From NCBI GenBank assembly GCA_964526035.1, contig CAZGKE010000135.1:1-9655 (forward strand): DNA of 9,655 nucleotides, read 5' to 3'. A model generated the notes under the pieces. That model saw nothing but the letters and a program-made list of their open reading frames with translations. It ran no database searches and was not told where the DNA came from. Of this stretch, positions 6,311 to 9,655 are shown in pieces (position 1 is the first letter of the stretch; every line of letters begins with the position of its first letter). Source of the stretch: DAOMOD01 sp964526035. Lineage in GTDB: Bacteria; Pseudomonadota; Gammaproteobacteria; Xanthomonadales; BPKI01. The position numbers and the translations under genes were made by a program.

Positions 6311-6688
6311 ATGCTCAATCCCAATGTCCCGGCCTGGTTCGAAATTCCGGCCGCCGATCTCGATCGCGCGCAGCGCTACTACCAGGCCCTGCTGGGCGTG
6401 GAGCTGAAGCGCGAGAACATGGGCGGCGGCGACATGGCGGTGTTTCCCAGTCCTGCCGACATGCAGTCCAGCACCGGCGCCCTGATCGAACGCGAGGGCG
6501 AGACGCCGAGCGCCGACGGCACCACCGTGTATCTGAGCGTCACCGATGTGGCCGCAGTGCTGGCGCGCGTCGAGAGCGCCGGAGGTCGCACCCTGGTGCC
6601 GCGCACGGCGCTGCCCGAAGGGATGGGGTTCTTCGCGGTGATGCTCGACAGCGAGGGCAACCGCGTCGGGCTGTGGTCGCCGCAATGA
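6311..6688 (+). CDS. VOC (glyoxalase/bleomycin-resistance fold) family protein
   Basis: This 125-residue protein is the normal length for a single-chain VOC protein made of two beta-alpha-beta-beta-beta units. It opens with AWFEIPAADLDRAQRYYQALLG, the classic first module, then YLSVTDVAAVLARVESAGGRTLVPRTALPEG and the closing strand FFAVMLDSEGNRVGLWSPQ. E11 is a candidate metal ligand in the first module. Substrate cannot be told from sequence; relatives include lyases, dioxygenases and resistance proteins. It is likely cytoplasmic because there is no signal peptide. Its stop codon overlaps the next gene's start as ATGA, which suggests translational coupling. The 252-bp inverted-repeat element lies 41 bases before its start, so the element may carry or displace the operon promoter. 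Confidence 0.9.
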   Translation: MLNPNVPAWFEIPAADLDRAQRYYQALLGVELKRENMGGGDMAVFPSPADMQSSTGALIEREGETPSADGTTVYLSVTDVAAVLARVESAGGRTLVPRTALPEGMGFFAVMLDSEGNRVGLWSPQ

Positions 6689-7026
6689 GCGGGCAGCCGG
6701 TACCGCGGAGGCATCCGGTCGACCCCTCTGCAGCGTTCAGCGGCGTCGAGTTCAGCACCTTCCGCATTGCCGCGGGCGCTGATCGCGCAGCGGTGCAGCA
6801 GGCCTCGGAGCGCGTGCGCCGCGAATACCTGGCGCGGCAACCGGGCTTTGTCGACCACATCCTGCTGGCCGACGGCGAGGGCGGCTATGCCGAGCTTGTC
6901 TATGCCAGCTCACGCGAATCGGCGATCGACATCTGCGAGGGCTTCATGGCACACCCGGCCGGTCTCGCCTACCGTGAAGTGATGGAACCGCGCAGCGCCA
7001 GACTCAGCTTCTGGCGGCGTCTGTAG
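6685..7026 (+). CDS. Small dimeric alpha/beta-barrel (ABM-like) protein
   Basis: This is a 113-residue protein. From residue 21 the pattern is strand (VEFSTFRIA), helix (AAVQQASERVRREYLARQ), PGF turn (53-55), strand (VDHILLA), strand (YAELVYASS), helix (SAIDICEGFMAHP) and a final strand ending LSFW. That order and the QPGF turn fit the ferredoxin-like dimeric alpha/beta-barrel superfamily that includes antibiotic biosynthesis monooxygenases. Catalytic function is not shown; many members are uncharacterised. The first 20 residues look disordered. Start ATG 6685 overlaps the VOC stop codon by ATGA. GTG 6673, four codons upstream in frame, is the alternative. The regulator begins 10 bases after its stop. 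Confidence 0.7.
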   Translation: MSGQPVPRRHPVDPSAAFSGVEFSTFRIAAGADRAAVQQASERVRREYLARQPGFVDHILLADGEGGYAELVYASSRESAIDICEGFMAHPAGLAYREVMEPRSARLSFWRRL

Positions 7027-7036
7027 ACTGCGCGGC

Positions 7037-7720
7037 ATGCGCCGTGCCGACCGTCTTTTCCTGCTGATCCAGGCCCTGCGTGGACGCCGCACCGCGATCA
7101 CCGCGCGCAGCCTGGCCGAACGCCTGCAGGTATCGCTGCGCACGGTGTACCGAGACGTCGCCGACCTGCAGCGCTCGGGGGTTCCGGTCGAGGGCGAGGC
7201 CGGCGTCGGCTACCTGCTGCGTCGCGACAGCGACATCCCGCCGCTGATGTTCAACGTCGAGGAACTCGAAGCCCTGATGGTCGGCGCGCGCATGGTGCGC
7301 GGCTTCGCCGGAGGCCGGCTGGCCGGGGCCGCCGACCGCGCGCTGCTGCGCATCGAGGGCGTGCTGCCTCCGGAGCTTCGCGGTCGCGCCGAACGCACGC
7401 CGGTGTTCGCACCGGACTTCGGCGCGCGCAAGACGGTGTTCGCGCACATGGATCGTCTGCACCAGGCGCTGGCCGAGCGACGCTGCGTGGTCTTCGACTA
7501 CGCAGACGCCGAGGGCCGCGCAAGCCGGCGCGAAGTGGAGCCGTTGTGCCTGGTGTTCTGGGGTCCCGACTGGACGCTGGGCGCCTGGTGCCTGCTGCGC
7601 AACGACTTCCGCAGCTTCCGTCTCGACCGCATGCACGGGCTCGGACTCAGCGAGCGCGCGGTCAGCGACGACCCGGTGCGTGGGCTGGAGGCGTTCATTG
7701 CCGCGGTGAGCAGGGAGTGA
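7037..7720 (+). CDS. YafY-type HTH/WYL transcriptional regulator
   Basis: This 227-residue cytoplasmic regulator has an N-terminal DeoR-like winged helix (about 1-62: ADRLFLLIQALRG, then SLAERLQVSLRTVYRDVADLQ as the recognition region, then EGEAGVGYLLRR). Next comes the linker typical of the short YafY group (PPLMFNVEELEALMVGARMV). The WYL domain follows at about 148-200, where the sequence DWTLGAWCLLRNDFRSFRLDRM has WTL in place of WYL and the ligand-sensing RSFRLDR. Length is typical for this short clade and shorter than E. coli YafY, with no extra C-terminal domain. WYL regulators bind small ligands or nucleic acids. Being last in a tight three-gene run, it probably controls that operon. 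It is followed by the REP doublet, not a T-rich terminator. Confidence 0.9.
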   Translation: MRRADRLFLLIQALRGRRTAITARSLAERLQVSLRTVYRDVADLQRSGVPVEGEAGVGYLLRRDSDIPPLMFNVEELEALMVGARMVRGFAGGRLAGAADRALLRIEGVLPPELRGRAERTPVFAPDFGARKTVFAHMDRLHQALAERRCVVFDYADAEGRASRREVEPLCLVFWGPDWTLGAWCLLRNDFRSFRLDRMHGLGLSERAVSDDPVRGLEAFIAAVSRE

Positions 7721-7737
7721 GGCAACGCAACCGCTGT

Positions 7738-7811
7738 GCAGGAGCCGACTGGTGGGCGACAGGCGCCATGCCACGAAACATCGGGACGGTCGCCCACGAG
7801 TGGGCTCCTGC
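7738..7811. repeat. REP doublet (two inverted copies)
   Basis: The left copy (7738-7760) begins GCAGGAGCC and ends GTGGGCGAC. The right copy (7789-7811) is its reverse complement with 21 of 23 bases matching, so the pair flanks a 28-base centre. Each copy is itself a small hairpin (GCCCAC with GTGGGC in the right copy). This is the architecture of REP doublets mobilised by RAYT transposases. It sits between the ends of two convergent genes, where such repeats often act as transcript ends or mRNA stabilisers; that role is inferred. Confidence 0.75.
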
Positions 7812-7821
7812 GGAGGCGCGC

Positions 7822-9579
7822 TCACGCCAGCACCTCGCCGGTCTGCAGCCGCCACAACGCCGCATAGGCGCCGTCGCGTTCGAGCAGTGCATCGTGACTG
7901 CCGGACTCCACCAGGCGACCTGCCTGCAGCACGTGGATCATGTCGGCATGGCGCACGGTGGAGAGACGATGCGCCACCACCAGCAGGCTGCGCTGGTGCG
8001 CCATGCGCGACAGCGAACGCTGGATGGCCGCCTCGGTCTCGTTGTCGACCGCGCTGGTGGCTTCGTCCAGCACCAGCAGGGCCGGATCACGATACAGCGC
8101 ACGGGCCAGCGCGATGCGTTGGCGCTGCCCGCCGGACAGCCGCTGGCCGCGCTCGCCCACTTCGGTGTAGTAACCCTGCGGCAGGTCCGCTATGAACCCA
8201 TGCGCCTCGGCCGCACGCGCGGCCGCCTCCACGCGATCCATGTCCGGCACGGCCTCGCCGTAGGCGATGTTCTCGGCCAGCGTGCCGTCGGTCAGGAACG
8301 GATCCTGCGCCACGTAGCCGATCGCCCGGCGCAGCTCGGCTGGATCGAGCGCGCCGATGTCGGCGCCGTCGAGCAACAATCGACCGCGGTCAGGGCGGCT
8401 GAAGCGCAGCAGCAGCTTGAGCAGGGTGCTCTTGCCCGAACCGGTGGCGCCCACCAGGGCGACGGTCTGCCCTGCCGGTACCTCGAAGCTCACACCCTTC
8501 AGAACCGTGCTGTCGCCGTAGGCGAAGTGCACGTCCTCGACGCGAAGCGCACCGCGAATCGGTGCGGGCAGGGCGGCAGTGGCGGGCCGTGAATCGACCG
8601 GCGTATCCAGAAGATCCATCACCCGGTTCACCGAGGCCATGGCGCGGTTGTAGAGATCGGTCATTTCCGCCAACCGGGTCAGCGGCCACAGCAGGCGCTG
8701 GGTCAGGTAGACCAGGGCCGAATAGGCGCCGACCCCGAGTTCGCCGCGCAGGGTCAGGATGCCGCCGTAGAGCAGGGTGGCCACGAAGCCGGCGAGGATC
8801 GCCATGCGGATCACCGGGGTGATGGCGGCGGCAAGACGGATCGCATCGGCATTGCGCACGCGGTAGCCGTCCGAGGCCTGACGCAGGTGCTCGGCCTCGA
8901 AGGCTTCGGCGGTGTAGGCCTGGATGGTGGCCATGCCGAGCAGGTTGTTGTTGAGCCGCGAGGACAGCTCCGCCGCGGCCTCGCGCGCGGCGGCGTAGCG
9001 CGGCAGCAGGCGCTTCTGGAACCAGAACGCGCCGAGCAGAATCAGCGGCACAGGCAGCAACGCCAGGAACGCGAGGTTGGCGGTCACCACGAAGAACACC
9101 GCGCCCACCAGCAGGGTGGAGACGAACACCTGGATCAGGTCGTTGGCGCCGGTGTTGAGAAACCGCTCGATCTGGTGCACGTCCTCGTTCAGCACCGCCA
9201 TCAGCCGCCCGGTGCGCGCGCGCTCCAGCGTTCCTGGATCAAAGCGCTGCACGTGGTCATAGGCGGCCAGGCGCAGTTCGTGCTGCACGTCCTGCGCCAG
9301 GCCCCGCCAGCTGCGCGCGTGCAGGTATTCGAACAGCGACTCCAGCACCCACACCACGATGGTCAGCGCGGTCAGCGCCAGCAGCTGGTGCACCGGATCG
9401 ACCAGACCGAGACCGGCGAGGAAGGATTCGCGCTGGTTGACCACGACATCGACGGCGACGCCGATCAGGATTTCCGGCAGCACGTCGAAGAATTTGTTGA
9501 GCACCGAGAACACCGAGGCCGCGGCGGCCTTGCGGCGGTAGGGGCGGGCGAAGCCGAACAGACGTTTGAGGGGATGCAT
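7822..9579 (-). CDS. ABC exporter half-transporter (permease fused to ATPase)
   Basis: This 585-residue protein has the MsbA/Sav1866 type layout: one membrane domain followed by one nucleotide-binding domain, working as a dimer in the inner membrane. Hydrophobic segments lie near 19-47, 65-86, 146-187 (two helices), 246-275 and 283-300. The ATPase has Walker A GATGSGKST (377-385), Q-loop Q425, signature LSGGQ (481-485), Walker B LLVLDE (501-506), D-loop SAVD (509-512) and the H-loop histidine at 537, all intact. Substrate is unknown; lipids and drugs are common in the family. No second half-transporter is adjacent, so a homodimer is likely. ATG 9579 (MHPLKRLFGF) fits the family N-terminus and has a weak GGAA about 9 bases upstream. 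GTG 9624 would add an arginine-rich 15-residue leader and is less likely. Confidence 0.92.
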   Translation of the reverse strand: MHPLKRLFGFARPYRRKAAAASVFSVLNKFFDVLPEILIGVAVDVVVNQRESFLAGLGLVDPVHQLLALTALTIVVWVLESLFEYLHARSWRGLAQDVQHELRLAAYDHVQRFDPGTLERARTGRLMAVLNEDVHQIERFLNTGANDLIQVFVSTLLVGAVFFVVTANLAFLALLPVPLILLGAFWFQKRLLPRYAAAREAAAELSSRLNNNLLGMATIQAYTAEAFEAEHLRQASDGYRVRNADAIRLAAAITPVIRMAILAGFVATLLYGGILTLRGELGVGAYSALVYLTQRLLWPLTRLAEMTDLYNRAMASVNRVMDLLDTPVDSRPATAALPAPIRGALRVEDVHFAYGDSTVLKGVSFEVPAGQTVALVGATGSGKSTLLKLLLRFSRPDRGRLLLDGADIGALDPAELRRAIGYVAQDPFLTDGTLAENIAYGEAVPDMDRVEAAARAAEAHGFIADLPQGYYTEVGERGQRLSGGQRQRIALARALYRDPALLVLDEATSAVDNETEAAIQRSLSRMAHQRSLLVVAHRLSTVRHADMIHVLQAGRLVESGSHDALLERDGAYAALWRLQTGEVLA

Positions 9580-9631
9580 GGCGCGGCGGTTCCGGAAGCG
9601 AGGGCGGCAGCGTAGCAATCGCACCCTCGTT

Positions 9632-9655
9632 GTAGGAGCCCACTCGTGGGCGACC
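9632..9655 (+). repeat. REP copy at right edge
   Basis: GTAGGAGCCCACTCGTGGGC followed by GACC matches the complement of the right copy of the REP doublet (7789-7811) almost base for base. It carries the GTAG head typical of RAYT-linked REPs. It lies 52 bases upstream of the ABC exporter start and runs to the last base of the window, so a partner copy may lie just beyond. Confidence 0.75.

Noticed and set aside
7546..8592. A plus-strand open frame running from the regulator gene across the REP doublet into the exporter gene.
   Set aside because: It overlaps two well-supported genes out of frame or antisense and even translates the REP doublet, so it is not a real gene.

Overview
The window is GC-rich, gene-dense chromosomal DNA from a proteobacterium. 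I think it is a gammaproteobacterium near the Xanthomonadales (Lysobacterales). That is an inference from three things: the REP palindromes (GTAGGAGCCCACTCGTGGGC type), a perfect CRP/Clp half-site pair, and the family make-up (PA0069-type radical SAM protein, KefB/C antiporter, short YafY/WYL regulator). No rRNA, tRNA, CRISPR array, phage gene or transposase gene is visible.

Layout. Positions 1-334 hold no convincing gene, but they contain strong small hairpins and a perfect TGTGA-N6-TCACA site. On the minus strand, a response-regulator-like protein (2290-2760) precedes a large secreted/membrane DUF2207 protein with a glycine-rich tail (335-2212), probably as one transcription unit. A divergent intergenic region with operator-like palindromes (2761-3081) separates this unit from a plus-strand KefB/KefC-type K+/H+ antiporter with an RCK domain (3082-4851). 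A PA0069-family radical SAM protein follows (4904-5974).

Next comes a 252-bp element with near-perfect 22-bp terminal inverted repeats (6018-6269). It ends 41 bp before a compact three-gene plus-strand cluster: a VOC/glyoxalase-fold protein (6311-6688), a small dimeric alpha/beta-barrel (antibiotic-biosynthesis-monooxygenase-like) protein (6685-7026), and a YafY-type HTH/WYL regulator (7037-7720). The first two overlap by ATGA. A REP doublet (7738-7811) separates this cluster from a convergent minus-strand ABC exporter half-transporter (7822-9579). Another copy of the same REP lies upstream of the exporter, at the window's right edge (9632-9655).

Working together. The VOC, ABM-like and WYL genes look like a small regulator-plus-enzyme module, with the regulator probably controlling its own operon. 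The response regulator and DUF2207 protein probably form an envelope-related pair; their biochemical role is unknown. I found no clear evidence of a complete new defence or biosynthetic system. The best candidates for novelty are the transposase-less 252-bp inverted-repeat element, the degenerate response regulator paired with DUF2207, and the CRP/Clp-like site with no obvious target gene.
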